DNA of 39,068 nt from a virus: the IMG/VR virus record IMGVR_UViG_3300020165_000051, positions 1 through 39,068 of that record; one strand, given 5' to 3'. A program made the position numbers and the translations under genes. The notes under the pieces are model-generated. The model was not told the DNA's origin. It made no database searches and saw only the letters and a list, made by a program, of their open reading frames with translations. This document shows, piece after piece, positions 20,284 through 28,282 of the stretch. The stretch's first letter is position 1; the number at the start of each line of letters is the position of its first letter.

Positions 20284-22314
20284 ATGATAAGTTTAAAAAA
20301 TATCAAACTTGACGAAATTTCTGCGTCTGACATCAATAACGAGTATATACTGTATCAATCTTCTGCTCAAGAACATAAGTTTCAAATGGCAGAGGATGAA
20401 GAATTTTATTTAGGTATACAACTTACTCAATCTCAAAAAGATTATTTAATAGGAGTTGGTCAACCTCCTGAAGCAAATAACAAGATTCGACCTGCTGTAG
20501 AGCAAGTATTATCAAATGTTGCAGGTTCAAGTCCTGAATGGGATGTAAGACCAATAGGAAAAACCGACTCAGAAGTAGCATTTATTTACGATAAGTTGCT
20601 AGATAAAATATGGTACGATTCTGATGGTGATAGGCATTTTAGAAGTATTGTAAAAGATTATACTGTTAAAGGTATGGGTTATATGTATGTATATCCCGAC
20701 TGGCAAGCAGAACAAGGTAGAGGTGGAATTAAAGTAAAAAGAGTTGCACCAGAAAATATATATGTTGACCCTAACTCAACTGACCCTTTCTTTAGAGATG
20801 CAGCATCTATTATGCTTTCAGATGTTAGTACAAAAGACGCAATGAAAGTTATGTTTCCAGAACATGCTAAAGAAATTGAAAATGCAAATGAAGACTATAG
20901 AGATGATGAATACGCTACTGCTAAATATAATCGAGATGATATTATTCGTAGAACAGATGTTAATGATGATGGACAACCAAGAGTAAGAAGATACATTAGA
21001 TGGTCAAAGGTTAACGAAGAACAAATACTTTTAACAGATAAGTTAACAAGTAGACAAAAAAGTTTTAATAAAAAAGAATTTGATGAATTTAAAAATTCTG
21101 AGCGCTATAAAGCATATATTTCTGAAAATCAAGTAGAAGAAGAAAAAATCTATATAACAAAGGTAAGAGAAACTTTTGTTATTGGAGATGCACTTATATA
21201 TGACATAGTTTTACCATTGGAAGATTATCCTATAGTGCCTGCTTGTAATGAGCATAATGGAAATCCATATCCAGCTGGTGACGTAAGGCATGCAAAGACC
21301 CCACAAAGAATGTTGAATAGAACGGAGGCATTGCTTATATCTCACGCTACTAGCACAGCTAGCTTTAAGTTAATATATGAAGATGGTGCTATTGACCCAG
21401 AAGAATTAGAAAAATGGTTTGTACCTAATGCAATAATTAGAGCAAATCCATCTGCACTTCGTGAAGGTAAAATAAAAGAACTATCTCCACCTGCAATAAG
21501 TTCCCAACTTTATGTAGAAAAGCAACGTTATGAAACAGATATAGAAACTGTATTTGGTGCTTACAAATTCCAACAAGGAAATCCTTCTGGTGCAGTAGGT
21601 ACATTTGGTGAAGCAAGAATTATGGATGAAGCTTCCTCAAGAAAACAAAATTGGAAAATACTTCCTGTGTATGATATGTTAACACATGTAGGCAAAATTG
21701 TATCAAAATATGTACCTTATGTGTATGATAAAGAAAGAGTCCTACGAGTTATGAATCCAGTAGGAATAGAAAAAGAATTAAAAATTAATGTACCAGTTAT
21801 AAACGATTATACATTAGCTATTGAAAGAATGTACGATGTGACAACTGCTGAAGTAGATATTCGTGTAGTAATTGGTAGTACTCGTTCTAAAAGTCCAACT
21901 GCTGACTTGTCTAGGGATATACAGTTATTGCAAGCAGGAATATACGATAAAACACAAGTTATTATGGGTTTACAAGGAGATGTAGACAAAGTATCATTAA
22001 TGGCTAGAATGAGTGAAATAGAACAATTAAGAGCGCAGAATCAACAACTATCTCAACAGATACAAGCACTTTCTGGTGACTTGCAAACAAGAGATAGAGA
22101 GCTGTTCCATTCTAAGATGAGAGCAGAAGTTTCTGAAGCTACGAAACCTGTACAACAAGCAGTAAGTAACTTGAGGGCGACAGCAAAAAACGAGGAAAGA
22201 AAGCAAAAAGAAATGACAGACCAAACAGCTATTGATTTAGCTGACATTAGAAGCACGGTTAACTCAGAAGATATGGCTCCTAATACATTTGACGAACAAA
22301 TGGGATTAGGATAA
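20284..22314 (+). CDS. P22-like portal protein
   Basis: This 676-residue protein has N-K-I-R-P-A-V-E-Q-V-L-S-N-V and V-K-G-M-G-Y-M-Y-V-Y-P-D-W, then V-A-P-E-N-I-Y-V-D-P-N-S-T-D-P. This order is that of P22-type portals. A long C-terminal helix (about 575-640, IEQLRAQNQQLSQQIQAL) could form the barrel seen in P22. As a dodecamer at one vertex it holds the terminase during packaging and the tail afterwards. It follows terminase directly and precedes the scaffold. Confidence 0.88.
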   Translation: MISLKNIKLDEISASDINNEYILYQSSAQEHKFQMAEDEEFYLGIQLTQSQKDYLIGVGQPPEANNKIRPAVEQVLSNVAGSSPEWDVRPIGKTDSEVAFIYDKLLDKIWYDSDGDRHFRSIVKDYTVKGMGYMYVYPDWQAEQGRGGIKVKRVAPENIYVDPNSTDPFFRDAASIMLSDVSTKDAMKVMFPEHAKEIENANEDYRDDEYATAKYNRDDIIRRTDVNDDGQPRVRRYIRWSKVNEEQILLTDKLTSRQKSFNKKEFDEFKNSERYKAYISENQVEEEKIYITKVRETFVIGDALIYDIVLPLEDYPIVPACNEHNGNPYPAGDVRHAKTPQRMLNRTEALLISHATSTASFKLIYEDGAIDPEELEKWFVPNAIIRANPSALREGKIKELSPPAISSQLYVEKQRYETDIETVFGAYKFQQGNPSGAVGTFGEARIMDEASSRKQNWKILPVYDMLTHVGKIVSKYVPYVYDKERVLRVMNPVGIEKELKINVPVINDYTLAIERMYDVTTAEVDIRVVIGSTRSKSPTADLSRDIQLLQAGIYDKTQVIMGLQGDVDKVSLMARMSEIEQLRAQNQQLSQQIQALSGDLQTRDRELFHSKMRAEVSEATKPVQQAVSNLRATAKNEERKQKEMTDQTAIDLADIRSTVNSEDMAPNTFDEQMGLG

Positions 22315-22337
22315 CCAAATAATAAAAGGAGCATCGA

Positions 22338-23243
22338 ATGGCTGAAAATACGACAAGTACACAAGACACTAATAAAGATAACTTAATGGATATGTTAAAT
22401 GATTTTAATGTACCTCCAGAAAGCTCTGAAGAAGTAAAAGTGGAAAATGAAATAGAATCAAACACAGAAGAATCTGTTGAGCTTTCAGAAGAAAAATCTG
22501 AAGAAATAACTCAAAAAGAAGAAGAAGCTGTAGAAGAAGTTAAGAATTGGCTTATTGATAACAAGTTTGAAGATAGTGAAGAAGGTAAAAAGAAACTTGC
22601 TGATGCGTATAAGAATATTCAAAGCGCAAAAGATAAAGCAGAAGTCGAACTTCGTGATAAAAGTACAAAGTATGAAAAACTAGAAATAATAGATGACTGG
22701 CTAAAAAAGAATCCTAATGTAGTTGAAAAATTACAACAGGAAGCAGAAAAGCAAGAAGCTAGTGGTCCACCTCAGAAACCAGAAGAATATGATATATTAG
22801 AAGAAGCAGCCGAAGGCTCTTCTTCCCAAGTCTGGAGACAAGAGTATGACCAATGGTTAATTGACCAAGGCGCTAAAAAAGCTATGCAACATTTCGAAGG
22901 AGTTCGTGCTGAAGATAACGTTAAAAAAGCTAGACAAGCTGAAATTAACGAACTTAAATCACTTGGTATGTCAGAAGAAGAAATACAATCATTTTATGGT
23001 TTTATGAAAAGTCCTGACAATGTAACTACTTCTAATATGGTTAAGGTGTGGAAGGTTCTAAATGAAGAAAAAGAAAACGCAAATTCACCTTCAGAAAAGA
23101 AAAAAGAAAATTCAACCTCGGTTCTCGAAATGGAAAAAGTGCAAAGTGGTGCTGCTATTGAAGGCAAGTCTACTCCTGCTAAAAAACCTGAGGACAAAGA
23201 ATTAGATGGCTTTATGAAGGGAATTATGCAATTTAGCAAATAA
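22338..23243 (+). CDS. Scaffold protein
   Basis: The 301-residue product is very acidic in the first 80 residues and helical later, with a basic, conserved-looking C-terminal end (DKELDGFMKGIMQFSK). A strong AAAGGAG site precedes it. Position between portal and major capsid, charge and helical content are typical of phage scaffolds, which guide prohead assembly and then leave or are cut. No protease gene is seen nearby. Confidence 0.8.
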   Translation: MAENTTSTQDTNKDNLMDMLNDFNVPPESSEEVKVENEIESNTEESVELSEEKSEEITQKEEEAVEEVKNWLIDNKFEDSEEGKKKLADAYKNIQSAKDKAEVELRDKSTKYEKLEIIDDWLKKNPNVVEKLQQEAEKQEASGPPQKPEEYDILEEAAEGSSSQVWRQEYDQWLIDQGAKKAMQHFEGVRAEDNVKKARQAEINELKSLGMSEEEIQSFYGFMKSPDNVTTSNMVKVWKVLNEEKENANSPSEKKKENSTSVLEMEKVQSGAAIEGKSTPAKKPEDKELDGFMKGIMQFSK

Positions 23244-23267
23244 CCTTAAAATAAAGGAGTATGACAA

Positions 23268-24710
23268 ATGTCTACTTATGGAGCAGGAACTGCAACGCAG
23301 TTTTCTGACGGAACACAAAGACAAGTACTCGAATTAGGTCCAAAGATTTATTATTACAATGAATCCGTAACACCTTTGCTATCTATTTCAGGTCGTGCTG
23401 GGGCTGTTCAAACACCCGTGCCGATTTACGAATGGATGGAAGACGAGTACTTTATAAAGAGGAGTGTTAAAACTCCTATAGTTAGCACCGATGTTGCTGA
23501 TACAGCAACTGGTGGAATTAACGGACATCACACAGTTGTTAAATTTCGCAGACAAGCTCAAATGGAAATGTTTGAAGTTGGAGCAATTTATGCAGCATCT
23601 GTAGCAGGTGGTTCAGCAGCTTTACAAACAGCAGTAACACATTTTTTATGTGTAGCTATTGGTAAAGGTGTAAATTTATCATCACCTACTGATAAGCATG
23701 TTCAGTTTGTTGGTCTTCACATCAAATCAAGTGATTCAACTGTTTATCAAGTTGAGCAATGTGCTGATGGTAGTGACTTAATTACTGCTGATGCTTCAGG
23801 TATTCTTACTTTAACATATGTAGCAACTGCTGGTCAATACGGTACTACAGCAAATTACGCATCACAAGGCTTATTCCAAGCTGAAACAGCTTTTGTTGAT
23901 GATAACGAATTTAAAGTTGCTGGTGGTAATGGTACTTACGCTGAAGGTGCAGCTGTTGGTTCTGAAACTCGTAAAAAGGTTCGTAGATTGAGTAATTGCA
24001 CTCAAATTTTCCGTGAACCTTATACAATCACTCGTACTGCTAGAGTTTCTGAGCAGTATGGTGGTCCAGAACTAGCAAGATTGCAAGCTAGAAAGCTAGC
24101 ACAAATAAAAGCTAACGTTGAATACGCTATGCTTTTTAATGGTGCTAAAAGTCTAGATTCAAGCTCTGCCAATCCACAAAGAACCTTTGCAGGTTTAGGT
24201 GTTGGTGGAAGTGCTGGTGTTGTTCAAACTAATAATGCAGATATTGATTCTTCATTACAGTTTGATAATGGTAGTGGTACGCAAGCACAGTTTGATGCTG
24301 TTATAGAACATATTTTCCAAGATACCATGGATGGTTCAATGGAAAAAACTGTTTTTGCATCTAACAAATGGCTATTAAAAATGACATCAATGGTTCGTCT
24401 TGACTCTTCAAGCAATATGAATGCTATGATGGGCGAAGAAGAAAAAGCTGGTTTACGAGTTATGTCTTACATGGGTCCTGTTGGAACATTAAATTTTGTT
24501 CCTCACCCAATGTTAAGAGGTGCTTATGAAGACTACGCTGTTGCAGTTGACTTTGCTAACTTTGACGCTCGTGTCTTAGCTGAATCTGATTTCCAGCTTC
24601 GCAGAGACATCGTGCAAGATGGTAGTGATGGTCAAACAGATGAATGGTTAGTTGAGCTAGGTCCTGAGATTCGTCAGGAACAAACTCATGCAATCATGAA
24701 GCTTGTTTAA
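23268..24710 (+). CDS. Major capsid protein, SU10/DUF5309 type
   Basis: The protein has 480 residues. The N-terminal part has P-L-L-S-I-S-G-R-A-G and a W-M-E-D-E segment. Residues about 245-285 have Y-T-I-T-R-T-A-R-V-S-E-Q-Y-G-G-P-E-L, then L-A-Q-I-K-A-N-V-E-Y-A-M-L-F-N-G. This is the pattern of the SU10/DUF5309 capsid family (HK97 fold). An insert around residues 105-225 is Gly/Thr/Ala-rich and may be a surface domain. The strong ribosome site AAAGGAG and the hairpin after the gene fit high expression. Confidence 0.85.
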   Translation: MSTYGAGTATQFSDGTQRQVLELGPKIYYYNESVTPLLSISGRAGAVQTPVPIYEWMEDEYFIKRSVKTPIVSTDVADTATGGINGHHTVVKFRRQAQMEMFEVGAIYAASVAGGSAALQTAVTHFLCVAIGKGVNLSSPTDKHVQFVGLHIKSSDSTVYQVEQCADGSDLITADASGILTLTYVATAGQYGTTANYASQGLFQAETAFVDDNEFKVAGGNGTYAEGAAVGSETRKKVRRLSNCTQIFREPYTITRTARVSEQYGGPELARLQARKLAQIKANVEYAMLFNGAKSLDSSSANPQRTFAGLGVGGSAGVVQTNNADIDSSLQFDNGSGTQAQFDAVIEHIFQDTMDGSMEKTVFASNKWLLKMTSMVRLDSSSNMNAMMGEEEKAGLRVMSYMGPVGTLNFVPHPMLRGAYEDYAVAVDFANFDARVLAESDFQLRRDIVQDGSDGQTDEWLVELGPEIRQEQTHAIMKLV

Positions 24711-24720
24711 ATAGGATTAT

Positions 24721-24739
24721 GGGGGGCTTTATGCCCCCC
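24721..24739 (+). terminator. GC-rich hairpin after the capsid gene
   Basis: GGGGGGC (24721-24727) and GCCCCCC (24733-24739) form a 7-bp perfect stem with a TTTAT loop. No T-run follows, so it may be a partial terminator or an mRNA-stability element that separates capsid from downstream expression. Confidence 0.6.
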
Positions 24740-24752
24740 GTAATTATAAGAT

Positions 24753-25091
24753 ATGACACCAGCAGAAAAATCAAGACTTAAACGGGCAGGTTTAACTAAA
24801 TTAAATACCCCTAAAAGAACACCTAATCACAAAACTAAAAAAGCTGTGGTTGGTGTCAGGGTAAATGGTAAAGTTAAAATAATTCGTTTTGGCGCACAAG
24901 GTATGGGGCATAATTATAGCCCAGAAGCTAGAAAAAGTTTTAAAGCTCGACATGGTAAAAATATTGCTAAAGGAAAATCTTCAGCTGCATTTTGGGCAAA
25001 TAAAGTTTTTTGGGCTGGAAAAGGTGGTAGTACTAAATCACCACCAAGGTCACAAAAGCATGTTAAAGGAATTAGAAGAAGGAAAGCATAG
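24753..25091 (+). CDS. Small basic protein (SFKARHG motif)
   Basis: This 112-residue protein is strongly basic. It carries S-P-E-A-R-K-S-F-K-A-R-H-G-K-N-I, then K-S-S-A-A-F-W-A-N-K-V-F-W. This resembles a conserved marine-phage family with S-F-R-A-R-H and a W-containing end, which often has Cys residues that are absent here. It ends in K-G-I-R-R-R-K-A and overlaps the next gene (GTG). Role unknown; a head-associated DNA-contact protein is possible. Confidence 0.65.
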   Translation: MTPAEKSRLKRAGLTKLNTPKRTPNHKTKKAVVGVRVNGKVKIIRFGAQGMGHNYSPEARKSFKARHGKNIAKGKSSAAFWANKVFWAGKGGSTKSPPRSQKHVKGIRRRKA

Positions 25092-25984
25092 TGAGATATC
25101 AAGAAGCATATGAAATGGTTGAAGCTGGTTTAGTTAAATCAGCATTAGGTTTTCCAGTAACAGAGCCTTTGCTAGCACAATTTTTTGACAATAAAGTTCA
25201 AGAAGTTGGCGCAAGAGCTGTAAGGAAAAGAAACTCACAATCTTTTTCAACTACAACAACAAATACATATACACTAAGCAACGAAGATGCTAGCATGAGA
25301 ATTTATAAAGTTAGCATGATTGGTAACAATGATAGCACAATAATTCCTTTTGTAAGTGAAAAAAGATACGCTGAAGGAACTGATGAAGCTGCAATTCAAA
25401 ATATTGGATATTTTATAAGTGAAGAAGATGCTAGCACAGGTACTATTACAGCAGCTACTAGTGCTAATCCAATCGTAGTTACAAGTAGTTCTCATGGACT
25501 TGAAACAGGAGATAAAGTAAAAATATCTGGCGTTGTTGGTCTACTATCTGGAACAGGTGCAAAAAGTGAAGTTAATGATGTGGTTCATAAAATTACAGTA
25601 GTAAGTGCAAATACATTTTCTATACCAGTAAAAGGTCTTGCTTATTCAACAGCTTATTCTAGTGGTGGAACATGGACATTAAAAGGTATAAAACTTACAT
25701 TAACAAAAACTCCAGATACAGGTAGTGAATTAAAAGTATATTATTATTCAAACCCAATGCCTAAAAATGCAGTAACAGATGGTGTTGATTTACCTGAACA
25801 ACTTATACCTGCGTGTATACATTATTCGCTAGCACATTTTTTAATGTTAGATGGTCAATTACAAATTGGTAGTGGTCACTATGGTGTAGGAGAAAAAATA
25901 GAAAAAGAATTTATTGAAACAAGAAATGCGAGAGAAGCAAAACCAGATATTATTCCACCACCATTACAGGATTTTATTTTATAA
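25091..25984 (+). CDS. Virion protein with FCCH-like insert, head-tail adaptor candidate
   Basis: The 297-residue product starts at a GTG overlapping the previous stop. Residues about 116-200 resemble the FCCH-type beta module seen in phage structural proteins (S-S-S-H-G-L-E-T-G-D-K-V-K-I-S-G-V then V-S-A-N-T-F-S-I-P). The flanking helices (Q-E-A-Y-E-M-V-E-A-G-L, and the C-terminal end) form the presumed adaptor core. Position after capsid and before neck-type genes supports a connector role. No exact family recognised. Confidence 0.6.
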   Translation: MRYQEAYEMVEAGLVKSALGFPVTEPLLAQFFDNKVQEVGARAVRKRNSQSFSTTTTNTYTLSNEDASMRIYKVSMIGNNDSTIIPFVSEKRYAEGTDEAAIQNIGYFISEEDASTGTITAATSANPIVVTSSSHGLETGDKVKISGVVGLLSGTGAKSEVNDVVHKITVVSANTFSIPVKGLAYSTAYSSGGTWTLKGIKLTLTKTPDTGSELKVYYYSNPMPKNAVTDGVDLPEQLIPACIHYSLAHFLMLDGQLQIGSGHYGVGEKIEKEFIETRNAREAKPDIIPPPLQDFIL

Positions 25985-27360
25985 TGAGTACATTTAAAGT
26001 AAGAATAGAAGATTATGTTGGCTCTGTCGGTGATGACACCTTTTTAGGTGATGCACTTACAGATACAGCAGCAGAAATTATAAGAGCATTACCAGATAAT
26101 AAAGTTAAATCATTTACACAAGAATCTGGAGATATTACAAATGCATCTACAAATATTGCAAACCATAGAATTGTAAGCGTTATAAGAGAGCGTGGAACAG
26201 ATGGACAATATGTAGAATGCAGAGAACTTCCTGCATCATACTTTAGAAAAGTACAGGACTCTTCAAGCATGTTTGCTGCTAGTGTTGAATCTCCAGTATA
26301 TATAATTAAAAATAGCTCTATTCATGTATTTCCTACTCCAGCAGCTAGTCCAAATGCTTTTAAAGTTGAAAGTGTCACATTTCCAACTGTAGTTGCAAGT
26401 GCTTCAAATATAACAGATAGTCCAGTAGACCCTTTTCCTGATAGTATTGAAGATATAGTTGTTTTAGGTTCTTGCGCTAAAGCATGTCAGTATTTAATGG
26501 CAAGAGTTAAAGATTCTATGCCTTCAGAACCTGTACTAGTTTTGAGTGATATTGCAGTACCAAGTACACCAAGTAATCCTACTATTAGTTATTCAAATGC
26601 TAGTGTAGGCGATGCAGTATCTGCTGCACAAGATGCTGTTGCTGAAGCACAAACAAATGCATCTGGTACTGGCTCAACAGGTTCATCATCTTCTGCTTAT
26701 ACAAAACCTACTGTTGGTGGAACAGCAGATGAGTTAACTGATATTGACCATTTAGATACTGAAGATGTTATAGATGATTATGATGGAAACTCAATAGAAG
26801 TAGACCAATGGTTTGCAACTTTAGCACATTTTATAGAAGGTGAAGAAGATACTGAGCTAGCAAGCGCACAAATAGCTAAAATAAATACTTATATTGATGC
26901 TTTTAATGCAGAGGTAGCTTCTGCAAGAAGTGCAATGCAAGCAACGATTGAGGATGCTAGAAATTCTACGCAAGCAAGCATAGCAACTGCTGGTGATGCT
27001 ACTAGAGCATCTATTGCTAATGCTGCTAATGACGTACAAGCCGCTGTTTCGAAAATGAATCAAAGTACAAGTGCTGCTGTAAGCAAAATGAGAGAAAGTA
27101 CAAATGTAAATGTTTCAAATGCAGCTAGAACGCTTGAAGCATCTATTCAAGATTATGCACAAGAAGTTGATAAATTTCAAGCTGATGTTCAAAGATATTC
27201 ATCGCAAGCTCAAGCTTCTATAGGCGAATATAGTGCTGATATTCAAAAGTATACTGCTCAAGTAGATAGGTACACAAAAGAATATAGTTGGTATCAAGAC
27301 CAGTATGCTAGATTTGACACAAAATACAAAGAAGCATTACAAGTCTTAATTGCTAATTAA
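25984..27360 (+). CDS. Neck/adaptor-like protein with long C-terminal coiled coil
   Basis: The protein has 458 residues. The first about 190 residues recall adaptor/connector proteins of podovirus-like phages (F-P-D-S-I-E-D-I-V-V-L-G-S-C-A-K-A). A low-complexity Ser/Gly/Thr linker follows. Residues about 290-458 form an Ala-rich helical repeat region with units such as A-S-I-A-N-A-A-N-D-V-Q-A-A-V. This could be a trimeric stalk. The order suggests a neck protein carrying fibres or whiskers, which is inference. Confidence 0.6.
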   Translation: MSTFKVRIEDYVGSVGDDTFLGDALTDTAAEIIRALPDNKVKSFTQESGDITNASTNIANHRIVSVIRERGTDGQYVECRELPASYFRKVQDSSSMFAASVESPVYIIKNSSIHVFPTPAASPNAFKVESVTFPTVVASASNITDSPVDPFPDSIEDIVVLGSCAKACQYLMARVKDSMPSEPVLVLSDIAVPSTPSNPTISYSNASVGDAVSAAQDAVAEAQTNASGTGSTGSSSSAYTKPTVGGTADELTDIDHLDTEDVIDDYDGNSIEVDQWFATLAHFIEGEEDTELASAQIAKINTYIDAFNAEVASARSAMQATIEDARNSTQASIATAGDATRASIANAANDVQAAVSKMNQSTSAAVSKMRESTNVNVSNAARTLEASIQDYAQEVDKFQADVQRYSSQAQASIGEYSADIQKYTAQVDRYTKEYSWYQDQYARFDTKYKEALQVLIAN

Positions 27361-27758
27361 TGTCTGATAAAAAAATAATTACAAAAGTTATGGTGCATCC
27401 TACAGAGTATGTTAATGCACAAGCTCGTCATTATAATGATAGTGATATTGGTAAACGTTTATCTGGTAAAAATAGTGTTGATATAAACAACAGTCAACAT
27501 TCTAGTTTTTATTCTTCAGATAAAGAAGTTACAAGTACAGGAGCTGTTTTAAATTCAGGTGGCGTTACGGTTATATACATTATGATAAAAAACAAAACAA
27601 ATAACGATGTGTTTTTAGCGTTAGATGGTAGTAATTACACAACAAAGATTTCTAAAAATGATGTTTTTTCTTCTGAAGTAAATTCAGTTTCTTCAGCTAA
27701 TATAAAAGTAAAAACAACTTCTGGTACAAGTAACGTAGAATATATAGTAGCACAATGA
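27360..27758 (+). CDS. Small virion-type beta protein (paralogue 1)
   Basis: The 132-residue product has a C-terminal half rich in short strands (about 63-132), L-N-S-G-G-V-T-V-I-Y then L-A-L-D-G-S-N-Y-T-T-K-I-S. It ends G-T-S-N-V-E-Y-I-V-A. The next gene has the same C-terminal pattern, so the two probably arose by duplication. Function unknown; a virion decoration or tail-surface role fits the place. Confidence 0.6.
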   Translation: MSDKKIITKVMVHPTEYVNAQARHYNDSDIGKRLSGKNSVDINNSQHSSFYSSDKEVTSTGAVLNSGGVTVIYIMIKNKTNNDVFLALDGSNYTTKISKNDVFSSEVNSVSSANIKVKTTSGTSNVEYIVAQ

Positions 27759-28282
27759 GCGCAGTAGCAAGAAAAATACAATATAATACGCAAGTTATTC
27801 CATACAACTTAAACTCAATTACACCAACCAGTATTGTGTTTGAAGAGTTTACAAAAAGTTATAGCTCTACAACTGAAAATGTTATTGATTCTGATATTAA
27901 AAAATCATACGGATGCAATAGCTTTATAGATGTTACAGCAAACCAAGTAAATGATAAATGGTTTAGCGTTGAAGCAAAGCATTGGGATGATACACATGAA
28001 ACATGGAATTTAATGGATAATAAAAATTGGGATGAAATAGGTGAGGATTTAACTACTTCTGGGGAACAATTAAATTCCTCTAGTACTGCTTTAGTATTTG
28101 GTTATTTTAAAAATATTGGTTCTAACCCAATATTATTAAGTAATGATGGTGGTTCTAATTATTTATTTAAGATATCTGTTGGTAGCGCTTTATATTTTAA
28201 GGCAAGTGGAATTAATGTAAATTCTATCTATGCAAAATCATCAACTGGTACAACTTCAATAGAATTTATGGTAGCTATCTAA
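27755..28282 (+). CDS. Small virion-type beta protein (paralogue 2)
   Basis: The 175-residue product has an N-terminal part of its own. Its C-terminal half (about 105-175) has L-N-S-S-S-T-A-L-V-F-G-Y-F-K-N and S-N-D-G-G-S-N-Y-L-F-K-I-S, and ends G-T-T-S-I-E-F-M-V-A. This parallels the preceding protein strand by strand. It overlaps both neighbours by one to four bases. No family recognised. Confidence 0.6.
   Translation: MSAVARKIQYNTQVIPYNLNSITPTSIVFEEFTKSYSSTTENVIDSDIKKSYGCNSFIDVTANQVNDKWFSVEAKHWDDTHETWNLMDNKNWDEIGEDLTTSGEQLNSSSTALVFGYFKNIGSNPILLSNDGGSNYLFKISVGSALYFKASGINVNSIYAKSSTGTTSIEFMVAI

Noticed and set aside
22053-22364. Leftward 103-residue frame opposite the portal/scaffold junction
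   Set aside because: It is antisense to two well-supported genes and has Ser/Leu/Cys-rich composition typical of a shadow frame.
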